DNA from: Boesenbergia rotunda
Lineage: Eukaryota > Streptophyta > Magnoliopsida > Zingiberales > Zingiberaceae
Length of the DNA: 64,000 nt
NCBI GenBank assembly: GCA_024364735.1
Contig: JAGFNQ010005410.1
Span: 412,593 to 476,592, forward strand
Direction of reading: 5' to 3'
Shown in pieces: positions 10,326 to 21,883 of this stretch. Below the pieces are notes generated by a model. That model saw nothing but the letters and a program-made list of their open reading frames with translations. It was not told the origin of the DNA and searched no databases. Position numbers and translations under genes: made by a program. The stretch's first letter is position 1; the number at the start of each line of letters is the position of its first letter.

Positions 10326-11245
10326 TGTTGGGGAAATCGACCCAAGGATGATCGGGAAGATCATGATTTTGATGTGTGTGTCAATATAGTTAAGGTTAGG
10401 GTGTTATCTTGTTATTTGATATGTGTGATTGAGTTTGCAGGACTTGGAGAATCACACATAGAGGACTTATCCAAGGGACGAGAGTCGAGGGAAGAGGACT
10501 CCAAGGGCAAGCCGGGAAGTGGACTTCAAAGGGCTCAAATGAAGGGTGGCATGGAGGCAAGCCAAGGGAAGGCTTGTGTGTGCATCCGAGGAATGATAGC
10601 CGGTGGAAGAAGACTTCAAGGGGCAAGCCAAGGGAGTATACTTGAAGGCACACGTGAAGGAGGGTCTTCGAAGTGAGGAAGAGAGATTGTATAAGCTGGG
10701 CAGTCGACTGGGAGAAAAGAAGTCGACTGCCAGCAAGATCTCAAACTCACAGAATGTTTTCAACCCTGGACTCGACTGATAACCCCGAAAACTAGCCGTT
10801 GGGTAGCAATTAAGGCTAGACCAGTCGACTGCCCCAGGGGCAGTCGACTGGTGTCGAGCTGGATGACTCTAGGAGTTGTCCTTTACTCTTATTTAGAGGG
10901 TGACTTTTTGGCACGACAAAGGTACGGTTCTAGGGGGTACCAAAGTGATGTTAGTGCAAAACTTCTCCTGCTCTTCCTCTCAATCTCAATTCCATTTTGT
11001 AAGAGGAAGAGGACAACCTTGTAAAGGTTTTCTCCACCTTGAAGGAGACTTTTCATAGTGGAGAGTGTGCTCATACGTGGATCCTTGGATTAGTCACCTC
11101 TCAGAGGTGGATACCAAGTAAACTCTCGGTGTTAGCATTGGTTTTCATATTTTTCATTATATTGTTTATATTGTACTAACCTTCTTGTAGAGAAAGTTCA
11201 AGAAAAGTGTTATTCACCCCCTCTAGCAAGCACCACGATCTATCA
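10326..11245 (+). mobile_element. LTR A2 of SIRE-A, with primer binding site
   Basis: Begins TGTTGGGGAAATCGACCC and ends CACGATCTATCA. AGTGGTATTAGAGCC follows (11246-11260) as primer binding site. It aligns base for base with LTR A1 with scattered differences and one deletion in the palindrome zone, so only three perfect CAGTCGACTG copies remain (10701, 10822, 10841). TATA-like TATTTAGA at 10890. 920 bp. Confidence 0.9.
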
Positions 11246-11303
11246 AGTGGTATTAGAGCCGGTTCGCTTCAGGAGAACTCACCGTCGACTGGAGTATCAA
11301 GAA

Positions 11304-12961
11304 ATGGTGTTTCAAGAGGGCTATAGCACCGCAAGGCCACCGTTCTTCGACGGCAATGACTTCGCCTATTGAAAAGGTAGGATGAAGTACTATTTGATGA
11401 ACGATATTGAAATTGGATGACTATTGTAGCTGGCTTCGATGAACCCGTAAATGAACAAGGAGAGCCACTACCAATGAGGACTTGGACAAAGGAAATCATG
11501 AAGAAGGTGCAAGCAAATGCGAAGGCCACCACAATGCTTCAATGTGGATTGTCAAAAGAGCAACTCAACAAAGTGGGGCCTTTCAAGAGTGCAAAGAAAC
11601 TTTGGGAGAAGCTCGTCGAACTCAATGAAGGATCAAATGAGTCGAGAAGAGCAAAGAATGACCTTTTGGTTGCCCAACTACAATCGCTCTCAGTGAAGGC
11701 CAACGAGACGGTAAGCCAATTTCATGGAAGGGTCAAAGAAATAATCAACGAGCTCCATGTAATTGGTGAAAAGGTTGAGAATCGAGATCTCGTGAGGTAT
11801 GTTCTACAATCATTCCCTAGGACTACATTGTGGGCATCAATGGTTGATGCCTACAAAGTATCAAGGGATCTTTCTATGGTAAAGTTATATGATTTATTTT
11901 GTGAATTTGAGTTACATGAGCAAGCTAACATTTCTTCTAAAGAAAACGGTGTAGCGTTTATTGTAGAAAAGGAAAAGAAAACGAAGAAGGAGAAGAAGAA
12001 GATCATCTACTCCTCATCATCCGAGTCGGAGGAGTCTAGTGCCTCCATGGATAGTGACCAAGAAGCCTACATGGTAAGGAAAATGAGAAGAGCTTTTAAA
12101 AGTTTTTCTAACAAGTCTTATGGTAGGAAAGGGTCAAGAAGCAAGAGCAAAGGGAAGGATATTATTTGCTACAATTGCCATCAAGAGGGTCACATGAAGA
12201 ATGAGTGCCCACAATTATAGAAAAGAGAAGAAAAGAAAGAGGAGAAAAAGAAGAGTGAGAAGAGGAAGTCAAAAGAAAAAGGGAAGAGTGCCACAAACCT
12301 AAAAGCTACTTGGGATGATCCATCATCTTCGTAGGAAGAAGAAGATCATGTGTCACACTTCGCACTAATGGGAGTGGACAACTTGGAGTCATCCGAAGAA
12401 GAGAGGAGTTCAAGTAGTGAAGATGAAAGTGAAGGCTCATCATCCAAATCCGATGTATCGGTAAGTAACGTATATAGCTTACCCTCCTCTACCCTTGTCA
12501 AGATTAATACTGGTACAAATGATGATTTGGCTAAGGCTAGGAGAGAAGTTAAAGAATTGAAAAATGAAGTTTGCATGCTTAAATTAGAATCCATGAAACT
12601 TAATGACAATTTGCATGTTTCCTCTACCATGTCAAATGATTCATGTTTGGAAAAAGAATATAGGGAGCTAAGGGAAAAGGTAGAAGACCTAACCAAGGCA
12701 CTTAGGAAATTTCAAGTTGGCTCTAGCAACCTTAATATGATCATAAATAGCCAAAGAGCCGTGTTTAACAAAGCCGGGATAGGTTATAGGCCAAAAACCA
12801 CGGAGGTTGCTTTTATTTCACTTATGGGTAGAAAGAGTGCCTCTAGGAGACAAGGTGTTAAGGGAAATGCAAAGAAGGCTTGGGTACCAAAGAAATATTT
12901 AAATGATTCTTGTGGAACTAACATTTGGGTTCCAAAAGCTTGTGTTTTTCATGTTGTATAG
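11304..12961 (+). pseudogene. SIRE-type gag with CCHC zinc knuckle (copy 2)
   Basis: ATG at 11304 matches the start used in copy 1. Early damage is TGA for TGG near 11370 and a one-base loss near 11412. From 11417 the frame runs to a CCHC knuckle 'CYNCHQEGHMKNEC' (12169-12211). It then continues, after TAG codons at about 12218 and 12333, into a Ser/Glu-rich segment and a coiled-coil-like region ('LAKARREVKELKNEV', 'LEKEYRELREKVEDLTKALRKF'), ending at a TAG (12959-12961). The gag C-terminus before the protease therefore survives here but not in copy 1. Confidence 0.85.
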
Positions 12962-13318
12962 GTAAAGGTGAAGGAAGCCTCAAAAATATGGATTGTAGAT
13001 AGCCGGTGTTCAAGACATATGACCGAAGATGTGAGCAAATTCTCCACCATTAGCTATCTAAGGGAAGGAACCATGTCATTCGGAAATAGTGGGAAACCCA
13101 AAATAATTGGTAGGGGCACCATTGAGGTATCTCCTCAATCACAATTCATAAAGTTCTTTTGATTAAGGATATGGAGTTTAATCTACTTAGTGTAAGTCAA
13201 CTTTGTGATGCAGGATATAAGGTTGAGTTTGATGCTAGAAAGTGTTTAATTAGACAAAATGGATCCGAAAGTATTATGCTAGAAGGATATAGAGAAACTA
13301 GAAGGATATAGAGTATTT
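12962..13318 (+). pseudogene. Copia protease and GAG-pre-integrase start, truncated
   Basis: In frame with the preceding gag comes 'KIWIVDSRCSRHMTEDVSKFS', the aspartic protease site with DSG changed to DSR, so it is probably inactive. A frameshift near 13150 leads into 'LLIKDMEFNLLSVSQLCDAGY', the pre-integrase segment. The sequence stops matching Copia at about 13318, where reverse-strand material starts. Confidence 0.85.
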
Positions 13319-14640
13319 GACTTGGTTGTTTTTCCAGTCTGACACAATCCTAGGAAACCTTGTTAACTATAAATACATTTTCCTAAGTGTCCTGGAAAAT
13401 TCTCCAAATTCAAGTAAGTATTATTTCCAAAAGTATTAAAAGAACAAAAACTTTGAAAAAAAATGATAGTATTTTGAAAAAAAATTAGTTATGACTTTAA
13501 AAGGATTTTAAAAATGCATTCAAACATATTATTTTGTTATTAAATGATTCTTTTAATTTGACCTCCTACTAAACTTGACCCAGTCCTAGGAAGCTTGTTG
13601 ACTACAAGCGATCTTCCTCTGAGTCTTAATGTTTGATTCAAATTATAAGAACCGTCTAATATTTTGAAAAAACAATTGTTAGAAATAATTTCTTTTTGAT
13701 TTAGACTCCCCCTAAAGTTGACACATCCTAGGAGTCCTTGTAGATCATTAAGTAGACCTCCTCTGTGTCTTTAGGGTTTATCAAAATCAAAAGAGTGAAC
13801 GACATTTTGAGTGTGTTAATTCTCAAGGAGACAATTTTCGAAAATACAATTAAAGCATAAACCTTTTTCGAAAAGCCTAAGTGATAATAATTTTTCAAGC
13901 ACGATTTTCGTAAAACCAAAAAAAAAATCTTGTAAAAGAATAAGACACTCCCCCTGCATCCAACACCGTTTGACTCTATCTAAGTGCCTTAAGGGACTTT
14001 AGTGTTGACCTAAGAGGCTTGTGCCTAATTGTGTAGGTCAAGCAATTTTTCAAAAAGATATAATTTTGAAAATGTATAAAATATAAGCACTCAGACAATC
14101 ATGAAATCCATAAAAACATTATTATGTTAAAGCACTATTTTGAAAATAGATTTAAAAAAATATTCTAAGAATTTTGGAAAACCATTTTTGGAAATCATTT
14201 TTCAAATTATTAGTCCTTAACATCTCACTCGTTTTAGATGTCTTAGTACAAGCAAGCATGGTTGCCTTATGAGTGCATTGTGAGATGCATGGTTGAATAA
14301 TCTTTCTCAATCTATTGTTAAATCTAAGAGTTAATCAAAACTTGTGTTAGATTCAAATTTATCAAATAGTAAATTGAATTTGAGTTTCGATAATTGACTT
14401 CCAGGTCTTGGCGAGGCACAAAGGCCTCTTTGGTCGTAGCCTTATTGGAGCAACAACCCTTTCCTTGACAAAACCTTTTATCAAAATTTCATTTTCAAAT
14501 TACTTCTTGAAAAATTTTGGTCTAACTAGCTTAGGTTTTGGATCGGTAGCTTCGGCTAGTTCCACTAGACTAAACAGACCAAGTAGGGTACACCTTACTT
14601 GACCTTATTAGAAGGGCTTCCCTAACGTACTATCATCTCA
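13319..14640 (-). other. Non-coding spacer of a reverse-strand family-B Copia
   Basis: No ORF of note. The part at 14390-14640 ('cttggcgaggcacaaaggcc', 'ttttggtctaactag', 'cggctagttccac', 'ctaatactaggttg') matches 56035-56320, the region between gag and protease in the family-B Copia at 53338-57073. The upstream part repeats a motif 'cctaggaa.ccttg..gac.a' at about 13350, 13590 and 13730. I assign it to the gag-protease spacer of that family. Confidence 0.6.
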
Positions 14641-15898
14641 CCTCCACCTAATACTAGGTTGTTCAAGTTTTAATCAATCTTTTTCCTATAACTGTTCTAA
14701 ATCATGCATAAATTTAAATATGAATGTCATGTCATATATATATATATAAATAGCAAATGCATGAGCATGATAGTTATCCATGAGTCAAACAATTCAAATC
14801 ATTTTACTTAAGTCTCTAATAATATATCAAATTCTCGATTTGATACATGTTGTGTGAATCCGCGAATATGACAACCCACTTTGACATATTTAATTTTATT
14901 AAATTAATTGTTGTAGTCTGGGTAAGATTTTATTTAATTCGAGTTTAAGTTATTTAAGAATTAATTGGATTTAAGTTAATTGAAGTTAAATTAATTAAGG
15001 ATTAATTGAAATTAAATTAATTAAGGATTAATTAAAATTAAATTAATTAAGGATTAATTAAAAATTAAGTGAAATTAAATTAATTAAGGATTAATTAAAA
15101 TTAAATTAATTTTTAATTAAAGTTAAATTAATTAAGGATTAATTAAAGTTAAACTAATTAAGGATTAATTAAAGTTAAATTAAGGTTTAATTAAAGTTAA
15201 ATTAAGGATTAATTAAAGTAAAATTAATTAAGGATTAATTAAAGTTAAATTAATGTTTAATTAAAGTTAAATTAATTAATGTTTAATTAAAGTTAAATTA
15301 AGGTTTAATTAAAGTTAAATTCAGGTTTAATTAAAGTTAAATTAAGGTTTAATTATATTAAGGATTAATTAAAGTTAAATTTATTAAGAATTAATTAAAA
15401 ATAATTAAGGATAAATTAAACTTAAATTAATTAAGGATTAATTAAAGTTAAATTAAGGTTAAATTAAAGTTAAATTAATTAAGGTTTGTTTAAGGTTGAA
15501 ATAATTAAGTTAAAAATTGTTAAGATTTAATCAATGTTGAAATAATTAAGGTAAAAATTGTTTAGATTTAGTTAGATTTAGATTTCAAAATTTCTGGGTT
15601 AATTAACAGTTGTGGGTTTAGCTTCCTCATCTTCATTATTTTAAAAATGTCCTATTTATTTACTATTTCTTCTTTATTTAATTTTTCAAGTTTTTCTTAT
15701 AATTTTGATTTGTTTGAATTTTTGTAAATTTTATTAACTGTAGCCTTATCCTAGAAAATTCATCCTCCTCCTCATTCTCATCATCAAAAACATATCCATT
15801 TATATCTTCATAGTAGGTGGAGTAATTTTTAGAGCTATTGGTTAATATTTTATAATTTTCTTCAAGATTATCTAAGAAATTAATAATTAAATTATTAT
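14641..15898. repeat. AT-rich minisatellite based on TTAATTAAGGATTAATTAAAGTTAAA
   Basis: From about 14930 to 15560 there are some 20 or more imperfect copies of a 20-30 base unit combining TTAATTAA and AGGATTAATT or AGGTTTAATT. TTAATTAA is itself a palindrome. Flanks (14641-14930 and 15560-15898) are AT-rich without features other than a short TA run near 14738. No coding sequence. Confidence 0.9.
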
Positions 15899-16716
15899 CT
15901 AAAGATATTTTAACTTCAATATCCTCAAAGTTATCCTCAACATTATCTTTAATATCCTCAAGAATATCCTCAAATAATCATTCTTATCCTCAGAAATATC
16001 TTGAATATTTTCAGGATTAATCTCAAAATTTTCAGAAATAATTTCAGAATTATCATTAAAAATTATCAATAAGATTATCAGAATTAATTTCAAAATAATC
16101 AATAAGATTATCAGAATTAATTTTAGAATTATCAGTAAGATTATCGAAATTAATTTCAGAATTAATTTTTTCAGAATTAATTTCAGAATTAATTTTATCG
16201 GAATTAATTTTAGAAATTATTGAATTAACATTAAGGATTAAACAGTTGATTTCTGATATTTTAACATTATCTACATTTTGTAATTGGTCATGCAGAATAT
16301 TGACTTGACTATTCACAAAGTTTAGTTTTTTAGAAAAATTATCTAAATTATTTACATAAGATAGTGCAGGAATTTAAAAATCTTTTCGAACGTAAAATTT
16401 TCGTAACTTTGCCGGACACTTATTCTTGTAGTGTTTGTACTTTTTGCATTTGAAGCATTTGATGTAACTTTTGTCCCGCCGGACTCCAGGTGCTGGTACT
16501 TCCTTTGCCGCCTGTGGTGAAGTTCGAGTCTTACGAGTAGGACACTGATTTTTATAGTGTCCTCTCTCCCTACACTTGAAACACCTAATATGAAATTTAA
16601 AAATTGACATTTAAAAATAATGTACTTGATTCACCCCTGGGCTCCACCTCGACTTCTGGCATCTTTGCTCCGTCGGCTGTTAGTCTGGTGAAGAGCTACC
16701 AGGCTTTGAAACCACT
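15899..16716 (-). pseudogene. Family-B Copia gag fragment with two zinc knuckles
   Basis: Reverse-strand ORF 16610-16374 holds two CCHC knuckles, 'CFKCRERGHYKNQC' and 'CFKCKKYKHYKNKC', with the normal CX2CX4HX4C spacing. Downstream (16316-15899) the frames encode a low-complexity Asn/Ser/Glu/Ile repeat that looks like expanded gag tail. The degenerate primer site (16701-16716, reverse AGTGGTTTCAAAGCCT) sits directly against the LTR end at 16717, so most of gag between primer site and knuckles is missing. Confidence 0.7.
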
Positions 16717-17034
16717 TGTGGGGATTGGTGCCGTCGATAGGGGGGGGACTCGGCCGATCTAGAACTCCGAAGTGCCGCACACTTCCTCCCGGAGTTTCCT
16801 TGGTCGTAGACCCTCGTCTTTAGCGATTTGTCGTCACTTGGAAAGATCAGAAATGATCTTGGAATTGTTGTACAGAGTTGAGGGGTCGAATCCCCTTTTA
16901 TAGTTTTGTCTAGGGCACATGTGATGAAGGAGGTGCCTCACAAGGCTTAGTCAAAGCTTATCTTTGCTCCGAACTCGCAGCAGCTGATAACCGTTTGATC
17001 CAAGGCGCCTGTGTTGAAGGAGGCACCTGATTCA
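16717..17034 (-). mobile_element. Family-B LTR, 3' part, cut by a SIRE-type LTR
   Basis: Plus-strand TGTGGGGATTGGTGCCGTCG matches the start of the reverse LTR at 3383 and, in the other orientation, the end of the LTR at 60936. A reverse-strand TATA (cttttatag, about 16905) and AGGCGCC-type dyads (17003-17025) are present. A SIRE-type LTR begins at 17035, so the U3 start is lost. Confidence 0.8.
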
Positions 17035-17994
17035 TGTTGGGGCAATCAGCCCTGAGATGATCTGGAGGATCATGATATTTTGATGTGTGGGCAATATGGT
17101 TAAGTGAGGATTTGTGGTGTTCTCATATGTGTACATGAGTGTGCAGGTGTATAGGTACACATGGACCTGGTTGATGTCTTCAGGTGAAGGATGACATGGA
17201 GGTAAGTTGGAGGCTTATGTGCGCATCCGAGGGACCATTGGATAGCAGGAATGATGAGCCGAGGGACCCGGACTTCGAGGCGTACGTGAAGGGTGGCATG
17301 GAGGCAAGTTGGAGGCTTGCGTGTGCATCCGAGTGACAAGGGCCAAAGATGAAGAGGGCGTGAAGGCAATAGTCAAGGCTGTTGGTGAAGAGTCAACTGA
17401 GTTGTGAGGGTCTGAGTATGTGTGTTTGTACTCAGGGGCTAAGCCGGGAGGGTTTGAGTGTAGAGAGACTTGTACTCGGCAGTGAAACCCTAGGCTTAGG
17501 TGTGTCCCAGTCGACTGGCCCATGGGCAGTCGACTGGTATAGGTTGGAACAGGCTGGCAGATTCGAACATTGTAATGTAATGGTCGAATCTGAGTGGGAC
17601 CAGGTGACTGCCATTTTGGTAGTCGACTGGCAGCGGCTGTTTTAGATTCGAGCCCTATTTAAAGAGGCTTGTTTCCTACTATCTTGCTTGACGAAACTCG
17701 CTTGGGTAAAGTGAGTTAGTAGTCTTTTGTGATCAGAGAGCGTCCGAAGTGTTGTGGCGAGGTTTCTCCACCCACAAGGAGCGACAGATCTAACCGGAGG
17801 TTATCCGGGGGTTGATCCACCAAAGGATTCTTGGATTAGTCACCCGTCCGGGGTGGATATTAAGTAAATCAGGTTGTTAGTATTGTTATTGTATTCTTTT
17901 GCATATTATTTTTTCTGCTGCGCTAACAAACTTGTAGAGATCAAACCGAAAAAGTGCTATTCACCCCCCTCTAGCACGCCGAAGCGATCCATCA
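17035..17994 (+). mobile_element. 5' LTR of SIRE-G, with primer binding site
   Basis: Begins TGTTGGGGCAATCAGCCC and ends AAGCGATCCATCA. GTTGGTATCAGAGC (17995-18008) is an exact initiator-tRNA-Met-type primer site. U3 has two perfect CAGTCGACTG copies (17508, 17527) and decayed ones near 17605-17630, then TATTTAAAG at 17656. The ACCCCCCTCTAG signature is near 17964. 960 bp, similar in plan to LTR A1 but clearly diverged. Confidence 0.9.
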
Positions 17995-18684
17995 GTTGGT
18001 ATCAGAGCAAAGGACCGCTCTTGATCGGACTAACCGCCGAGGGAGCACATGCTAGAGGTAAAAGAACGATGGAAGATAAACTTGAGGAAGATATAAACTC
18101 ACCACCACCATACGAGCATGAAGATTTTGCATATTGGAAAGATAGAATGAAGATGTGGCTCGGCATGGATTGGGAGTGCGTAATGGTGGTAGAAGAGTCA
18201 TTCGAGACCCCTAAGGACAAGCATGGAAAGAAGCTCTGACCTAGGTATTGGACCAAGGAGCAACAAGAACAATCAAGGGTCATTGAGAAGGTAATCAATA
18301 TTTTGGTTAATATTCTGCCTACTAATGTGTTGAGTGATGTCGGGAATTATAAAAATGCATATGAGTTGTGGAATAAATTGAAAAAGTGTCATAAAAACCC
18401 TACACAAAATCAAGGAGTAGAGGAGCCCGAAGAACTAAGCTCGAGTGACCAAAAAGATCAAAGGGAAGAAGAATTATCAAGTGAAGTGGAGGAATTGAGT
18501 GAGAAAGGATCCATCTCATCCAAAGATGAAGAAGAGGTATCAATATCAAGGGTTGAGGGGGAGGAGAGACCCTCATCCTCACAAGAGCATGAGAAGACTT
18601 TCATCTCCGCCAAAGCTAAATCAAAAGAGCATATCATATGCTTTGGTTGCAACAAAAAGGGGCACTACAAGGATAAGTGCCCAT

Positions 18685-20895
18685 TGTTGGAACTTGGATG
18701 GCTAGAGAGGGGGGGTGAATGTAGCCAGACACAAAACTTCTTTCGCTTTTACACTTCTGCACTTGAATGTTAGTAGCACAGCGGAAGCAAGACAGCAAAA
18801 ACAAAGTGCAGAAATGAAAGACAAACGAAAACGCTAACAAAGATGATTTACAAGGTTCGGGGATAACTTGCCCCTACTCCTTGGCGTGCCCTTAAGGTGG
18901 GCGATCCCTTGATCGTCAGCAGATCAAGCCCCGAAAAATTCGGATAGAAAACAACATCCTTCTCGGTGGAGTAACCTCTCCACAGCGTTTAAGATGATGA
19001 AGTATTAAGTACAGGAAACATAAGAAAAACCTTACTGAGCACTTAGAACCGCAAGAACACAAGCAAACTCCTCACCAAGCTCCACTCAACACAGATCTCA
19101 CGCAAGAACTCCCTTCTTCGTGTCTTCTTGCTGATGGACTCACTAAGCTTCTTGTTTCTTCTTACCAAGTGCTCAAGTATCACAAGGTTGCTCAAGATTC
19201 ACAGTAGAGTTGCTCAACAGATGGATCACAGTAATCGCACAAGCAGAACCAGAGATGTCGCAAGAAGCATCCAGCTCCTCCTCCACTACACAGCTTAACC
19301 AGCTTCCATCGCCAGGTCACACGCTCCTATGCAGCAGCTCCCAGCTGCTCACCTGCAGTCAACTAGCTACCCCTGACCTCCTCTGGACTCACTGAAACCC
19401 CTCCAGTTGTGCCTCAGGTCATCAGCTCCTCAGCTGTTGCAGCTCGTGCCAGAGAACGTTACAACCTGCGGAAGCAAATGGACAAACCTGCTGTAGCGAA
19501 AACCTTCGTTTGACTTCCCTTGGATGATCTCTAAGTCACCTGCACACTTAGCAGCACATTAGAGTAGCAAATCAACAAAAGATCAAACATCAGAGGGCTC
19601 AGAACAAGTATCAGTAGTGTATCAGTAGGAATCAGAGTGCGATCAGACGCGATCAGAGCGCCTGACAACGCGTTTGAATTAAAGTGATCGGTCACCGGAC
19701 TGATCAGAGAGCCTCCTGATCGGTCACCAGACCGATCAGGGTGGGTTCAGACTGATCAGGCTCCATCCTGATCGGTCCCCAACGCGTAATCAGAAATGCG
19801 ACTTCTCCGGGATCCGATCACCAGATCGATCCCAAGTCGTGGATCGGTCACCAGACCGATCCACCCCTTTGCAGGGTGATTTCCCAGCTTCGCAGTCCAA
19901 ACCTCTTGATCGGTCACCAGACCGATCAGGGCATGCCTAGACCGATCAGGCTCCATCCTGATCGGTCATAGTGAGGAACTCGTGACACTTGATCGTTCAC
20001 CAGAACAATCTGAACAGTATCCCTGATCGGTCACCGGACCGATCATGAGCCAAGCAGTAAGGTTCCCAAAACCCACTGTATGCTCCCTGATCGATCACCA
20101 GACCGATCAGGAGCTGAGCAGGAAGTGAACTCTAAGTTCCCTGATCGGTCACCAGACCGATCAGGAGCTGAGTAGTGAGTGAACTCTATGCTCCCTGATC
20201 GGTCACCAGACCGATCAGGAGCCGAGCAGTAAGTTCCCAAACTCACTGTATGCTTCCTGATCGGTCACCAAACTGATCAGTCATAGCTGGATCGGTCACC
20301 AGATCGATCCACAAGGGAACTTCGTGCCAACTTCCCTGATCGGTCACCAGACCTATCCAAGCTAGGCCAAACCCACTCTAAGTCAAGAGAACTGGCTCCC
20401 AGCCTCCCCTGACTCGTGCTCAGTCCCTCAGACCAGGACTTCAGTCAACCTGGCTTCACTCACTAGGACCCAGCTTCACTCATCTGGATTTTCGTCAACC
20501 TGGTTCCACTCACTAAGACCCGCCTTCACTCACCAGGACCCGGCTTCACTCATCGGGATTTTCAATCACCTAACCCTCGAGTTAGGAATTTCCACACCTA
20601 GCCCTCCAAGCTAGGATTTTTCCACACCTAACCCTCCAAGTTAGGCTTCCTGGCTTCACTCACCAGGACCCGGCTTCACTCATCGGGATTTCCAATCACC
20701 TAACCCTCCGAGTTAGGATTTCATCCACCTAGCTTCTCAAGCTAGGACCTGACCCTCCAAGCCAGGCTTTCATCAAACCTAGTCCCACTAGGTATGCCTA
20801 GTCCACGACTAGGACTTAATCCCAATCATCTCATCAACCTAAACTAAAATCGGTGTCAACACCAAAATAACAATCAGGGTCAGACTGCATCAACA
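18685..20895 (-). mobile_element. Solo LTR (SIRE-like, reverse) inside gag
   Basis: Plus-strand ends TGTTGGAACTTGG (18685) and GCATCAACA (20895), flanked on both sides by CCCAT (18680-18684 and 20896-20900). Read on the reverse strand it ends with the CACCCCCCCTCTCTAG signature typical of the SIRE-type LTRs here, so orientation is minus. It contains a dense palindrome array (19650-20350) and, at 20360-20830, a second repeat of 'cctaaccctcc(a/g)agttagg' and 'cttcactca..aggaccc' units. 2211 bp, no coding content. Confidence 0.88.
19650..20350. repeat. Array of CTGATCGGTC / GACCGATCAG palindromes
   Basis: More than ten copies of a 24-base inverted repeat: arm CTGATCGGTC, four-base loop ACCA, arm GACCGATCAG. 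Copies are separated by 20-60 bases of variable sequence; several are perfect and others have one arm mutated. The same palindrome recurs in an unrelated LTR at 45399-45680. Confidence 0.92.
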
Positions 20896-21883
20896 CCCAT
20901 TAGATAAAAAAGGGGTAATTCCCAAGCCCAAATCTATTCATTTAAATACTAATATGGGTTTTAGGAATGAGGAAGCTCAAAAAGAGAAAAGAAGGAAAAT
21001 TAGGTGTTTCACATGCGGGGAGCTGGGGCACTACCATACAAAGTGTCCAAGGAGTAAGGAGCTCAAGAAGATGGAGCATCTAAGGAAATGGGAGAAAAAG
21101 GAGAAGGAAGAGAGGAGCTCACATTAAGGGGGAGCTACAAGGGTAAGGGAGGTAATCCCTAATTTTACTTATGTTCAATGCTCTTCCATGAATGCTAGGA
21201 ATATGAATGATTGTTTGCCTTGATGTAATTTTGGTTTTAAATATCATGATAGGAATAGAAACAATTTTGCATGCCAAAACATAACAAATTCTATGTTGCA
21301 TGATAAATCTAGGAACTCTAGGAATAAGGACCAAAACATAAACTCTAAGAAAGGGAGAAACATGCCTAGAAAAATAGGTAGACCTAGAAATGATCAAATT
21401 AGGTCTAGTGATCCTAAGGTTAGGAAGTTAGAAAAGGAAAATCAAGTTTTAAGAGCAAAACTTGATAGGTTAGAAATAAACCTAGGTAGAGTCATTCAAG
21501 GGTCCAAGGAATTGAACATGATATCAAAGGATCAAAATCATAGGAATGGTAGGCCGGGTCTAGGATATCACCCTAGGAGGACTAATGTTGATAAAATGTC
21601 ATATTCAAGGATGCCCTATAACTATGGTAGAGAAAAAGTCAAAAATGGCAAAGAAAAGTCATTTAAAGAAAAAGGAAAGGAAGTGACCAAGCATAAAGTC
21701 TATAGGGTCAAGAGAGTAAGAGTGGAAGGTCAAGAGGCACCGGAGGAGCACCGGTGTGGTCTTGCCTTTGTTGATGAGTTAACTAGGGAGGTAACTAGGG
21801 CAAGGAGCTCAAGGGAGAGATCTAGAAGCCAAAATGAGTTCCATGGTCAATGGATTTCAGGTGGTTTCCTTCTAGGAGATTAA

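Larger units (their letters stand above)
6231..13318 (+). mobile_element. SIRE/Maximus-type Copia tandem: LTR-internal-LTR-internal (SIRE-A)
   Basis: Two LTRs of one family (6231-7185 and 10326-11245) each lead into a tRNA-Met-type primer binding site and then gag. The first internal region keeps gag and RT-RNase H but has lost the zinc knuckle, protease and integrase. The second keeps gag, zinc knuckle and the protease start and is then cut at about 13318, where reverse-strand sequence begins. This layout is expected from unequal recombination between copies or insertion of one copy next to another. No third LTR is present. Confidence 0.8.
18069..21883 (+). pseudogene. SIRE-type gag, split by a solo LTR
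   Basis: ATG 18069 ('MEDKLEEDINSPPPYEHEDF') follows the primer site by 60 bases. 'FAYWKDRMKMWLGMDWE' is the gag N-terminal signature. TGA at 18237-18239 stands where the related gag at 50110 has CGA. The frame continues through Ser/Glu-rich sequence to a first knuckle 'CFGCNKKGHYKDKC' and is interrupted at 18684. It resumes at 20901 with a second knuckle 'CFTCGELGHYHTKC' (about 21005), then stops at 21124. A further frame (21293-21883) encodes a basic, coiled-coil-like tail ('KVRKLEKENQVLRAKLDRLE'). The order matches the undisturbed gag at 50110-50949. Confidence 0.85.

Noticed and set aside
12346..12696. 116-codon reverse ORF
   Set aside because: Antisense shadow of the gag coiled-coil region on the plus strand.
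19650..20350. Possible CRISPR-like array
   Set aside because: Repeats are palindromic but spacers vary from short to long and are related to each other; eukaryotic LTR context with TG..CA ends and CCCAT duplications.
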